Below, piece after piece: positions 28,689 to 36,641 of a DNA stretch of 46,697 nt. The DNA is from an uncultured Collinsella sp. (GTDB taxonomy: Bacteria > Actinomycetota > Coriobacteriia > Coriobacteriales > Coriobacteriaceae). Made by a program: the position numbers and the translations under genes. Numbering within the stretch: position 1 is the stretch's first letter; each line of letters opens with the position of its first letter. The stretch lies in the NCBI GenBank assembly GCA_934646865.1, contig CAKUEU010000008.1, positions 1 through 46,697 of the forward strand, read 5' to 3'. The notes beneath the pieces are model-generated. The model was not told the origin of the DNA, made no database searches, and saw only the letters and a program-made list of their open reading frames with translations.

Positions 28689-28798
28689 AATTTCCTCCCC
28701 AGTCACACGGCGACCTGCCCGGGTGCTCCCCGGGGGCCGAGGCAGTCTGGCACATGCCCGCAGTCGTTCAAGGAATACCAACCCCAGCATATGTCTCT

Positions 28799-28810
28799 TA
28801 AGATATCTTA
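28799..28810. promoter_or_regulatory. 12-bp palindrome upstream of the adhesin gene
   Basis: TAAGATATCTTA is a perfect palindrome in AT-rich DNA about 110 bases upstream of the adhesin start, in the 186-base gap after the peptidase gene. It could be an operator or part of a promoter; I cannot place good -35 and -10 boxes. A small hairpin (CCGAT/ATCGG) lies nearby at 28843-28855. Confidence 0.3.
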
Positions 28811-28874
28811 GTCTTATTCTATGACAGTTTTTGTCTCATTACCGATGAAATCGGCTCAGTCCCTTTGTCGCATG

Positions 28875-30302
28875 CTAGAGCGTGTGGAGCAGGGCGATGA
28901 GGAAGCGGATGCCTTGGAGGTAGGCGCGACGGGTGATGCGCTCGTTGGTGCCGTGGACGCCGCGGTCGCATTCGTCATCGTCGACCACAAAGGCGGAGAA
29001 GCGGATGCACTCGTGGCAAATGCGCTGGTAGTTGGCGGCATCGGTTGCACCAATCACGGTCGAGGGCACGATGCTCATCGGCTCTTGGCCCACCGCAGAC
29101 GATCCGTTTTCCTCCGTCGGCTTGGGATCACGGAAATAGCGGGCGGCGATGGCGCGGACGGCCTCGAGCCCCGGACCGCCCACGCGCGGGGACGGCGAGG
29201 GCTCGGAGCTGCCGGGGCCCAGCTCGACCTCGACTCGGCCGGCGAGCCCAGCGGTGGCAACGGCCTCGCGGCAGCAGGCCACGACATCGGCCACGCTCGT
29301 ACCCTCGAGCATGCGGAAGTTGATATTGACCCACATATCTTGCGGCATTACGTTGGCACCGGTACTGCCGCCCTCGATTTGCGTGGGCGCACAGGTGGTG
29401 GTCACAAGCGGGTACAGCTTTTTGCTGGCAAGGCAGTCGCGCACGATGGCATCCTTGCTGGCAGCAATCTCGTCTGCGGTATAAAGCCCCAGCTCGACGA
29501 GCTGCGCGGCAAGCAGATCGGTCACACGCGCCGGCCATTCGATATCGCAGATTGCGGCGATAGCACGGCTGAGCACCTCGAGCGACGTGCCGCCGTAGGG
29601 GTTGGAAGAATGCCCGCCCTCGCTTTTCGTCTTGAGCACGATGTCGGCATAGCCTTTCTCGGCCAGGTCGGCGTGCATGAGCCAGCCTTCGTCCGCGGCA
29701 TACTCGGCGGCCGAAACGATACGGTAGTCGCCCTCATCGATTAGGTACTCAAGCTCAACGCCGCGTTCCTCGAGCGCACGACCGATCGCACCGGCACCGT
29801 GCTGCGTGGTCTCCTCGTCCTGGCCAAAGGCCAGCAGCAATGTGCGCTCATGCTGCCAACCGTGCGCCAGCGCATATTCAACCGCCTCGAGAATGCCCGC
29901 GACCTGGTCTTTCATGTCGATTGCGCCACGACCCCAAATGTAGGTGTCGTCCACGTGACCGCTAAAGGGAGCGTGCGTCCAGTCCTCCTCGGTGCCTGGC
30001 ACCACGGGGACCACGTCCATGTGGCCCATGAGCATAACGGGCTTAAGGGCGGGGTTGGAGCCGGCAAGCGACACGAGCAGCGAATGATCGATGAGCTCAA
30101 CCTCGCCCGCCGCGAACACGCGCGGCCAGGCCTGCTGCATATAGGCACGCAGGCCATCAAACGGCTGCCAGTCCACCGCCTCGGCATCCATACTCGAGAT
30201 GGTCGGAAACGACAGCACGCGGCCCAGGCGCTCGCATGCGCTGGCCTCATCCAAATCGGCAAAATCATCCTCATGCGCAAAGAAGCGCCAAACCTCGGCC
30301 AT
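28875..30302 (-). CDS. M20 family metallopeptidase, carboxypeptidase-S/Gly-X type
   Basis: The M20 family uses two zinc ions to cleave small peptides or N-acyl amino acids in the cytoplasm. The 475-residue protein has the ligands His94 and Asp96 in MGHMDVVPV, the bridging Asp129 in GRGAIDMKD, and the catalytic Glu pair 163-164 in GQDEETTQHGA. A further DEGDYR segment and a C-terminal His in VHGTNERI complete the set. Its length is that of the CPS1/Gly-X carboxypeptidase group. The ATG at 30302 has an AAAGGA site. It follows an amino-acid ABC importer, so it may process the imported compound or release amino acids from it; the substrate is unknown. Confidence 0.9.
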   Translation of the reverse strand: MAEVWRFFAHEDDFADLDEASACERLGRVLSFPTISSMDAEAVDWQPFDGLRAYMQQAWPRVFAAGEVELIDHSLLVSLAGSNPALKPVMLMGHMDVVPVVPGTEEDWTHAPFSGHVDDTYIWGRGAIDMKDQVAGILEAVEYALAHGWQHERTLLLAFGQDEETTQHGAGAIGRALEERGVELEYLIDEGDYRIVSAAEYAADEGWLMHADLAEKGYADIVLKTKSEGGHSSNPYGGTSLEVLSRAIAAICDIEWPARVTDLLAAQLVELGLYTADEIAASKDAIVRDCLASKKLYPLVTTTCAPTQIEGGSTGANVMPQDMWVNINFRMLEGTSVADVVACCREAVATAGLAGRVEVELGPGSSEPSPSPRVGGPGLEAVRAIAARYFRDPKPTEENGSSAVGQEPMSIVPSTVIGATDAANYQRICHECIRFSAFVVDDDECDRGVHGTNERITRRAYLQGIRFLIALLHTL

Positions 30303-30320
30303 GACATCCTTTCGATTGTG

Positions 30321-30356
30321 ACGACAAAGGCCGCCCCACCGGAGCGGCCCTGTCGT
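30321..30356 (-). promoter_or_regulatory. Stem-loop between ABC transporter and peptidase genes
   Basis: ACGACA (30321-30326) pairs with TGTCGT (30351-30356), and GGCCGC (30329-30334) with GCGGCC (30344-30349). It lies in the 72-base gap between the ATPase stop and the peptidase start. It has only a short T run, so it may be a partial terminator or an mRNA-stabilising hairpin that sets the expression ratio. Confidence 0.45.
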
Positions 30357-30374
30357 TCACGCGTTTGCGGTCGG

Positions 30375-31160
30375 TTATTTGTCCTCGAGATAGCGCGAGA
30401 GGAACTCGCGGGTGCGCTGGTGCTTGGGGTTGCCGAAGAGTTCGGCCGGCGCGGCGTCCTCGAGCACCACGCCCTTGTCCATAAAGACCACGCGGTCGGA
30501 CACGGTGCGGGCAAAGGCCATCTCGTGCGTGACGACGACCATGGTCATGCCGTCGGCCGCGAGCTTGCGCATGACCTCGAGCACCTCGCCCACAATCTCG
30601 GGATCGAGTGCGGAGGTGGGCTCGTCGAACAGCATGATCTGCGGATTCATGCACAGGGCGCGGGCGATGGCCACGCGCTGCTTTTGGCCACCGGACAGGC
30701 GACCCACGGCGGCATGCGCGAACTTTTCGAGCCCCACGCTCGTCAGATGCTCCATCGCGACCTTTTCGGCCTCGGCCTTGCTCATCTTTTTGAGCGTGAC
30801 GGGCGCGAGCGTGCAGTTGTCGAGTACGTCCATGTTGTTGAACAGGTTGAAGCCCTGGAACACCATGCCGATGTCCTCGCGGAGTTTATTGATGTTGCAG
30901 CGCTCGGCTGTGAGGTCCTGGCCGTGGAACCAGATGTGGCCCGCGTCCGGAGTCTCGAGCAGGTTGAGGCAGCGCAGGAAGGTCGACTTACCCGAACCAG
31001 AGGCGCCGATGATGGTGACGACCTCGCCGGGATTGACGGCCAGGTCGATACCCTTGAGCACCTCGAGCGAGCCGAAGCTCTTGCGCAAGCCCTCGACGCG
31101 GATGAGCGGCTCTTTGGTCTGTGCGGCGGCCGCAGCGCCGGTAGTGGCGGTATCTGCCAT
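30375..31160 (-). CDS. Polar amino acid ABC importer, ATP-binding protein
   Basis: Energises uptake of an amino acid, as GlnQ does. From the ATG at 31160 (GAGGAG site) the protein is 261 residues. It has Walker [10 protein letters not shown] at 52-60, the Q-loop in [10 protein letters not shown], signature LSGGQKQR, Walker [13 protein letters not shown] and the switch His in VVTHEM. A short Ala/Thr-rich N-terminus precedes the domain. The frame is open further upstream, but that part overlaps the permease gene in another frame and is not family-like. It is third in the operon, 22 bases after the permease. Confidence 0.94.
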   Translation of the reverse strand: MADTATTGAAAAAQTKEPLIRVEGLRKSFGSLEVLKGIDLAVNPGEVVTIIGASGSGKSTFLRCLNLLETPDAGHIWFHGQDLTAERCNINKLREDIGMVFQGFNLFNNMDVLDNCTLAPVTLKKMSKAEAEKVAMEHLTSVGLEKFAHAAVGRLSGGQKQRVAIARALCMNPQIMLFDEPTSALDPEIVGEVLEVMRKLAADGMTMVVVTHEMAFARTVSDRVVFMDKGVVLEDAAPAELFGNPKHQRTREFLSRYLEDK

Positions 31161-31182
31161 GATGATTCTCCTCGTCTTGAGC

Positions 31183-32331
31183 CTAGTTGGAGCTGGGCAG
31201 CGTGGCCGGGGCCTCGGCGCCCAGCTTTTTGCCAAAGGCCTCGAGCAGGCGGCTCGCCACGAGCGTCAGGATCAGGTAGACCACGAGCGCCACGCAGTAG
31301 ACCTCCATCTGGCGGTAGTACACGCCGGCGACGGTGGTGGTGGCGTACATGAGGTCGAACACGCCGATAACCGAAAGCACCGACGAGTCCTTGATGTTGA
31401 TGATGAGCTCATTGGTGAGCGCCGGGATCGCGTTTTTAATGCCCTGGGGGAACACGACCTTGCGCATGGCCTGCCACTGCGACAGACCCAGCGAGCGCGC
31501 CGCCTCGGCCTGGCCGGGATCGATGGACTCGATACCACCGCGCAGGACCTCCATCATGTAGGCGGTGGAGTTGAGCGAAATGGTGACGAGGCCGGCGGTG
31601 AAGGTGCTCCAGATCTGGTTGGCCTGGGCGGTCTCGAAGCCCATGCCGCGCAAAACGGTAAAGCCCGCATAGTAGATAAGCAGGCCCTGGACCATCATGG
31701 GCGTACCGCGCACGATGGTGGAGTAGACCGTTGCAAAGCCGCGGCCGATGCTCTTAAAGAAACGCGTGAGGTCGTTGTCCACGCGGTCGAACGTCTGGAT
31801 GCGCAGGAACACAAAGACCAGCGCCAGGAAAAAGGCGATAACGGTGCCGAAGGTGGCAAGCGCAATGGTGATCTCGATGCCGCGAATAAAGAAGTCGCCG
31901 CTCTTATAGGTCATGTAGACCAGGCTCGACAAAAAGTCGCTGGGATTGGAGTCCGAGACAATGCTCACCTGCACCAGGTCGATAAACGACATGACGCAAC
32001 GGTCGATAAAGAAGATAGCCGCGATGGCGACCACGACATAGCTGCCCAGGCGCGCGCCGCGACGGAAGCGCTCGGAAGCAAACGGCGACGTTTCGCGATA
32101 GTCATTCCAATGCATAAGCTTGGTGACGAGCGCTGCCGCCGACACGACGACCCAGGCCCATAGAATTGCCCAGAGGCAGTCCTGGAAGATGCCGGTGGGC
32201 GCCAAAAAGCTCAGCGGCGTGGGGTTGCGCTGGCTAAACGCCAAGCCGAGCGCCGCGATGACGCTCGTGCCCAAATACACATAACGGTGGTCGGCCTTGA
32301 TAAAGGAGGCCAGACGATTGATGCCTTTCAT
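31183..32331 (-). CDS. Polar amino acid ABC importer, permease with extra N-terminal membrane segments
   Basis: The C-terminal 220 residues are a HisM/GlnP-type permease, with the [30 protein letters not shown] coupling motif that docks on the ATPase. At 382 residues it is about 150 longer than typical. The extra N-terminal part holds about three more hydrophobic segments (about 18-34, 46-70 and 93-118). It lies nine bases after the binding-protein gene, its GGGAGG site overlapping that gene's stop. Confidence 0.92.
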   Translation of the reverse strand: MKGINRLASFIKADHRYVYLGTSVIAALGLAFSQRNPTPLSFLAPTGIFQDCLWAILWAWVVVSAAALVTKLMHWNDYRETSPFASERFRRGARLGSYVVVAIAAIFFIDRCVMSFIDLVQVSIVSDSNPSDFLSSLVYMTYKSGDFFIRGIEITIALATFGTVIAFFLALVFVFLRIQTFDRVDNDLTRFFKSIGRGFATVYSTIVRGTPMMVQGLLIYYAGFTVLRGMGFETAQANQIWSTFTAGLVTISLNSTAYMMEVLRGGIESIDPGQAEAARSLGLSQWQAMRKVVFPQGIKNAIPALTNELIINIKDSSVLSVIGVFDLMYATTTVAGVYYRQMEVYCVALVVYLILTLVASRLLEAFGKKLGAEAPATLPSSN

Positions 32332-32340
32332 GCTGCCTCC

Positions 32341-33267
32341 CTATGCCGGCTGACGGTCGAGGCACGCGTCCCACATTTGGTCGCGCTCCTCCTGGCTGAC
32401 GCCCTTGAGCGTCTTATCGATAAGCTTAAGCAGCTTGTCCGAGCCCTTGCGACAGCCGACGTTTGCCGTGACCTCCTGCTTAAAGCCCTCGCCCTCGGCA
32501 AATTGAATCGGCACGATACCCGGATTTTGGGCCATATAGCCCTTCTCGTTCTCGGTGTTGTAGGTCACAGCGTCGCAGGTGCCCTGCAGCAGGTTCGAGA
32601 ACACCGTGGGGACCGAATCGACCGGGTTCTTGTGAACGACGCCCGGAATCTCGTCGATGACGGTATCGAGCATGGTGTCCTTTTGGCCGAGCACCGTGGC
32701 GCCGCTGAAGTCACTGAGCTTGGTGGCGTTTTGGTAGGGCGAGCCCTCTTTTACGAACAGGCCAAAGTAGCCGATAAAGTACGGCTCGGAAAAGCCGACG
32801 GACTCCTCGCGCTCGGGCGTGGCGCTCATGCCGGCGATGATGAGGTCGATCTGGCCGTTGTTGAGCGAATCGATAAGGCCCGAGAAGCTCTGCTTGACGG
32901 CAACGGGCTCGCCACCGAGGGCTTTGCAGACGATCTTGGCGATCTGCACGTCGTAGCCGTCGGCATAGGCGCCCTGCACGTTATCGATGGGGATGGTGAA
33001 CTCGCTGGCCTCGGAGACCTGCCAGTTGTACGGGGCGTAAGCCGCCTCCATGCCGATGCGGATCTTGTCCTTGCCGATCACGGAATCGGACAGGTCGTCG
33101 CGGCCGCCGCCCGTCGTGGGCTGGACTACTTCCAGCGTGGACGGACGCTGGCAGCCGGCAAGCGCGCCGGCGACGACGGTAGCGCTCGCAGCGAGAGCGC
33201 TACCCAAAAAGATGCGACGGCTGCATACCGGCTGGGCCTGCATGCCGCGCTGTTGTCGAGGTTGCAT
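32341..33267 (-). CDS. Amino acid ABC importer, substrate-binding lipoprotein
   Basis: A family-3 (polar amino acid) binding protein of 308 residues. The N-terminus has SRRIFLG, a Tat-type twin-arginine motif, and then a lipobox LAGC near residues 36-39, so it is probably a Tat-exported lipoprotein on the outer membrane face. The core has the family traits GMEAAYAPYNW, GYDVQIAKIV, DLIIAGMSATPEREESVGFSEPY and a late Asn-rich segment. The ATG at 33267 is preceded by AGGGAAGG; a second Met eight codons later has no ribosome site. It is the first gene of the four-gene set ending in the M20 peptidase. The exact ligand cannot be read. Confidence 0.93.
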   Translation of the reverse strand: MQPRQQRGMQAQPVCSRRIFLGSALAASATVVAGALAGCQRPSTLEVVQPTTGGGRDDLSDSVIGKDKIRIGMEAAYAPYNWQVSEASEFTIPIDNVQGAYADGYDVQIAKIVCKALGGEPVAVKQSFSGLIDSLNNGQIDLIIAGMSATPEREESVGFSEPYFIGYFGLFVKEGSPYQNATKLSDFSGATVLGQKDTMLDTVIDEIPGVVHKNPVDSVPTVFSNLLQGTCDAVTYNTENEKGYMAQNPGIVPIQFAEGEGFKQEVTANVGCRKGSDKLLKLIDKTLKGVSQEERDQMWDACLDRQPA

Positions 33268-33371
33268 CTGGTGCCTTCCCTATTTCGTTTTGCTGACAAC
33301 AAGACAGGATAGTACGGTTGCGGCAGCGATGCAGCGCACGCAGAAGATTTAACGGAGCGGAGATTAGTACA

Positions 33372-33427
33372 TAGTCGTTGGGGACGTTCTTGAACGACTA
33401 GCCGTTTAAGAACGTCCCCAATGACTA
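33372..33427. repeat. Long inverted repeat with GGGGACGTTCTT core
   Basis: Two 25-base arms (33372-33396 and 33403-33427), complementary apart from a few positions, flank a 6-base loop in the 296-base gap between the ABC operon and the epimerase gene. The fragment GGGGACGTTC or its complement also occurs near 16290 and 41405, beside the structured repeat, which hints at a shared family of interspersed elements. Confidence 0.65.
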
Positions 33428-33469
33428 CATGCGCCGAAATGAGAGTGGATTTTCGGACGCCTGCCTCAC

Positions 33470-33533
33470 GAGAGTGGAAAATCTCCCACTTTTGGCTCGC
33501 GCACGGGCTCAAAACGGGAGATTATCCACGCTC
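33470..33533. repeat. Inverted repeat of the GTGGATNATCTCCC family, copy 1
   Basis: An 18-base arm at 33470-33487 pairs with 33516-33533 with two mismatches. The same arm sequence recurs four times in the nested palindrome at 40005-40128. A partial extra arm lies at about 33431-33445. It ends 30 bases from the stop codon of the epimerase gene. Confidence 0.65.
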
Positions 33534-33563
33534 AAGTTATGACCGCCCAGAACGGCGGAACCT

Positions 33564-34457
33564 CTACAGCAGGGTGACGCTAAAGGAGCGCTTGTCCGTC
33601 TCGCCTGGGGCCAGGGTGATGGTGTTGACCTTGTGCTCAAAGACGTTGTCCTCGGTGTCCATGGTGGTGTGGCCGGTCCAAGGCTCGAGTGCCACAAACG
33701 GAGCATCGTTGGCGGCAGACCACACGCCGATGTACCTAAAGCCCTCAAAGTCGATCTTGACGCCATGGCCCGACTTGCGACCGCGCAGCGTGAGCGTAGA
33801 GCCCGGGGTATCGGTGAACATGATGGCGTCGTTATCGAAACTGCGGTGCGTGATGGGAAGCACGTCAGCGTTATTGGGCGCCTTGTAGGAGCCCTCGAAC
33901 GTCATGAGACCATCGGGCGTAATGATGGGAGCCTCGTTGGTCCAAGCCTCGGTGAATGCCAGCTCGTAATCCTCGAACGCCTCGTCCTGGGCACCGGGGG
34001 CGGGCACGTTAAATGCGGGGTGGCCGCCCACCGAGAACGGCAGGTCCACGTCGCCGGTATTGGTGACGGCAAAGGTCTGCGTAAGCGTGGCGTCGCCGGT
34101 GAGCGCATAGGTCATGTTGAGCTTAAAGTGGAAGGGGAAGGCCTTGAGCGACTCGGGCGTGTCGGTAATCTCGTAAGTGACAGACGAGCCGTCCTCCGAC
34201 ACCTCGACCAGCTTGTGCTCGACGATGCGCGCAATGCCGTGACGCGCCATCTCGCAGGTACCGGCGGCAGACGTCGCCGTGTTGTTGCGCAGCGAGCCCA
34301 CGATGGGGAACAGGATGGGCGCGTGCTTGCCCCAAAAGGCCGGATCGCCCTGCCACAGATACTCATTGCCGTTGAGGGCAAGGCTCGTGAGCTGGGCGCC
34401 CATGGAATCGATGGCCGCGGTGAGGCCGCCGCGCTTGATGGTGGTGACGGTGGACAT
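33564..34457 (-). CDS. Aldose 1-epimerase family protein (LacX/GalM-like)
   Basis: Mutarotases interconvert alpha and beta anomers of free sugars. The 297-residue protein has the beta-sandwich family pattern: GAQLTSLALNGNEYLWQGDPAFWGKHAPILFPIVG near residues 20-54, the catalytic His in PFSVGGHPAFNVP, and the catalytic Glu in FVALEPWTGHT. The LacX-like group is shorter than GalM, and its sugar is often unknown. The ATG at 34457 with GGAGGAAG seven bases upstream was chosen over an earlier Met. No sugar operon surrounds it. Confidence 0.9.
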   Translation of the reverse strand: MSTVTTIKRGGLTAAIDSMGAQLTSLALNGNEYLWQGDPAFWGKHAPILFPIVGSLRNNTATSAAGTCEMARHGIARIVEHKLVEVSEDGSSVTYEITDTPESLKAFPFHFKLNMTYALTGDATLTQTFAVTNTGDVDLPFSVGGHPAFNVPAPGAQDEAFEDYELAFTEAWTNEAPIITPDGLMTFEGSYKAPNNADVLPITHRSFDNDAIMFTDTPGSTLTLRGRKSGHGVKIDFEGFRYIGVWSAANDAPFVALEPWTGHTTMDTEDNVFEHKVNTITLAPGETDKRSFSVTLL

Positions 34458-34534
34458 GCTACTTCCTCCAAAAGTTAACAACAGTGTCGAGGGCTATTGT
34501 CCCACTCTTGGCTGCGGGAAGGGGCGGCACGCAA

Positions 34535-35374
34535 TTATTGAGCATCCACGTAAAGGTCGAACCCGCCCTGCGGCGTGCTGTCGACCGTATCGGGCGCCTG
34601 CGAGTTAAAGCTCACGGGAACCATGCGCTTTGAGGCGCGGAAGCACGTGCCGTCGGTGGCAACGGGCGGCTCGTCGACCGTGAGTTCGTAGTCTCCGGGC
34701 TTGAGCTCGATGCCGTCACCTGCGGAATTGACGTATTGGTACTCGTCAATCGTCTGCCCCTTGAGCGTGCGACCCACGATATGGATGAGCATCTGGCTGT
34801 CGCCGCGCGCGGTGTCCCACGTCGCACCGTCCTTGACCTCAACCGACACATGCACCGAACGCGTGCGGCTGAGCGATTGTTCGACAGACATCTCGACCTT
34901 GGCGGCGTCTTCGCGTTGTTGTTCCACATGGCTCCAGACGCTGCCGATTGCCGAGCAGGCGATGACGCCTGCCATGAAGGCGATGAGGATGGGGCCGAGC
35001 GGCGAGCGGCGGCCCGCGTCTTCCTCGCGAGCCAGGTTGGGACGATGCGTGGGGGCGGGCGCTTGGGCACCCTGCGAGGGCACGTCGAGGATGCTGAAAG
35101 ATGCCGTGCTGCCGGGATCGATGGTATGACGCGGTTGCGGGGTCTTTGCCGGCGAGATCGACATGTCGGCTGGCTCGCCGAGCGTGGCCGTGGCGTCGGC
35201 CTTCGCCTCGTCGGCCTCGGCCTGGGCCCAAGCCTGCTCAAAGGTCAAAGGCTCAGCGGCATCGTTGCCGGTTTCGGCCTCGTTGATCGACGCGTCGCTC
35301 GGCAACGGCTCGTCCCACTCCTCGTCCGGAGCCTCGCCCTCGCTATACCACCATTCAAAGTTATCGATATCCAT
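34535..35374 (-). CDS. Single-pass membrane protein of unknown function
   Basis: I do not recognise this 279-residue protein. It has a strongly acidic N-terminus (Glu, Asp and Trp rich in residues 1-30), a low-complexity Pro/Ala/Thr linker, a basic patch and one membrane segment at about residues 130-150 (LGPILIAFMAGVIACSAIGS). About 120 residues predicted to lie outside follow, with beta-strand-like segments and a Pro-rich stretch. The layout suggests a cytoplasm-inside sensor or wall-associated protein. It is encoded upstream of the epimerase gene on the same strand, 77 bases apart. Confidence 0.7.
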   Translation of the reverse strand: MDIDNFEWWYSEGEAPDEEWDEPLPSDASINEAETGNDAAEPLTFEQAWAQAEADEAKADATATLGEPADMSISPAKTPQPRHTIDPGSTASFSILDVPSQGAQAPAPTHRPNLAREEDAGRRSPLGPILIAFMAGVIACSAIGSVWSHVEQQREDAAKVEMSVEQSLSRTRSVHVSVEVKDGATWDTARGDSQMLIHIVGRTLKGQTIDEYQYVNSAGDGIELKPGDYELTVDEPPVATDGTCFRASKRMVPVSFNSQAPDTVDSTPQGGFDLYVDAQ

Positions 35375-35459
35375 ACGGGGCGCCCCTTAAGCCTCGCAAG
35401 TAAACACTTGCTAGCCTTATACCCCCAGACAGTACGGGGGCTCGCCGGCGCAGACAGGA

Positions 35460-35524
35460 AAACCGTCCCAACATTCGACGGTTTTCCTCGTTTTTGAGAT
35501 TTTCATCGAATGTTGGGACGGTTT
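35460..35524. repeat. Inverted repeat with 19-bp perfect arms
   Basis: Arms at 35460-35478 and 35506-35524 are perfectly complementary, with 27 bases between them. It lies just downstream of the fusion gene, whose stop codon is nine bases from the right arm, so on the minus strand it may end that transcript. Confidence 0.7.
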
Positions 35525-35533
35525 GGGCAGCAG

Positions 35534-36481
35534 TCACATCGCGAGGGCCGCGCGGATGGTTTGGTCGCTGAGGGCCTCGCGGAGCCAGGGGGCCAGCTGC
35601 TCGGGATGGCCTTGCAGGTAGCCGGCAAGATCGGACGGGGCCATGCGCCGTACTTCCGAGATTTCCTCTTGGTTGATGTGCAGCTCGCCCGGCTCAACGT
35701 GGGCCGCGAACACCTCGCACCATTCACACTCGCAGCGGCCATCGCCGTGGTCCTCGCGGTAGACCACGTGGCCGAGATGCTTAAGCTCGGCGGGATCACG
35801 TGTGATGCCAAGTTCTTCGTTGATGCGGCGCGCCGTCGCGGCGGTGACGTTCTCCCCCGGGAGCGGATGGCCGGCGCAGCTATCGGCCAGCACCCCTCCC
35901 CACAGGCGCTTGAGCGGACTGCGGCGGCAGAGCAGCAGGCGTGCGTCTTCGCCCTGGCCTTCGACCAGAAGCGTCAAAAAAGCCTGGTGGAGAATGCCCT
36001 CACCGGCGTGAGCCTTTATGCGATCGACGGGTCCAAGTGCCTCTCCGGTCACGGCATCAACCGCCACGACCTCGGCGCCCACGCCGCCCTCATCCCAGCC
36101 GGCGCGCAGGATGCGGGCTGCGGCAACTTCGAGCGCGGCGATGAGTTCCTTGGTGGTGTCGAGCACGCGCTGCAGGTCGTCCTTGCTCGCCTGCTCAACA
36201 TGAAAACCAGTGCTCGCCGTGACGGGCACGCCAAAGCGCGTGGCCAGCGCCGCCGCGATGTCGTGCGCCGGAATCTCATCGCGATGGCACGGGACGGCCA
36301 GGATGCTCACGGTCGCCGTGCGCCCGGGCTCGGGGCGCGGAATGGCCTGCGCCGTGGCGCCCAGGTGCGCGAACTCCGGCGAGCAGGCGTACACCACCAT
36401 GCCTCGCGGCGTCACCGTCAACTGGGCCTCGAGCGCAAACTTGCCTTCGCCCACCGCAACCTTTGTCGTGTGCATACCCAT
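35534..36481 (-). CDS. Fusion of an LpdD-like prenyl-flavin chaperone domain and an Idi-like Nudix domain
   Basis: A 315-residue protein in two parts. Residues 1-125 resemble LpdD, the small subunit linked to prenylated-FMN-dependent gallate decarboxylase: AHLGATAQA near 38-46, CHRDE near 65-69 and VTASTGFHVEQAS near 87-99. Residues 135-305 resemble type 1 isopentenyl diphosphate isomerase. The metal ligands align (His158, His165, His205, Glu251, Glu253), as do the Nudix-like RRINEELGI and a Trp near 299. The position of the catalytic Cys of Escherichia coli Idi (Cys67) is Ala203, with a Cys one residue earlier. It may therefore be a weak isomerase or a diphosphate hydrolase. Prenyl-FMN synthesis uses dimethylallyl phosphate, which ties the halves together; this link is inference. 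The ATG at 36481 has AGGAG upstream. Confidence 0.75.
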   Translation of the reverse strand: MGMHTTKVAVGEGKFALEAQLTVTPRGMVVYACSPEFAHLGATAQAIPRPEPGRTATVSILAVPCHRDEIPAHDIAAALATRFGVPVTASTGFHVEQASKDDLQRVLDTTKELIAALEVAAARILRAGWDEGGVGAEVVAVDAVTGEALGPVDRIKAHAGEGILHQAFLTLLVEGQGEDARLLLCRRSPLKRLWGGVLADSCAGHPLPGENVTAATARRINEELGITRDPAELKHLGHVVYREDHGDGRCECEWCEVFAAHVEPGELHINQEEISEVRRMAPSDLAGYLQGHPEQLAPWLREALSDQTIRAALAM

Positions 36482-36549
36482 GGGATCTCCTGTCGCCCGC
36501 GGTTTACTCGAGACCATTTTCGCCTGTATTGCGACTATACAGGCAAGCG

Positions 36550-36590
36550 CAGAATGTGACAAAGGGGCTGCTCCTTTGTCACATTCTGCT
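36550..36590. repeat. Perfect 17-bp inverted repeat between divergent genes
   Basis: Arms 36550-36566 and 36574-36590 match perfectly around a 7-base loop. It lies in the 160-base gap between the fusion gene (minus) and the MFS gene (plus), so it would be in the 5' leader or promoter zone of both. Confidence 0.7.
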
Positions 36591-36641
36591 AGAGTTGCAG
36601 GAATAAATCTGGCAAATAAACGTGACATTGGAGCCATCGCC

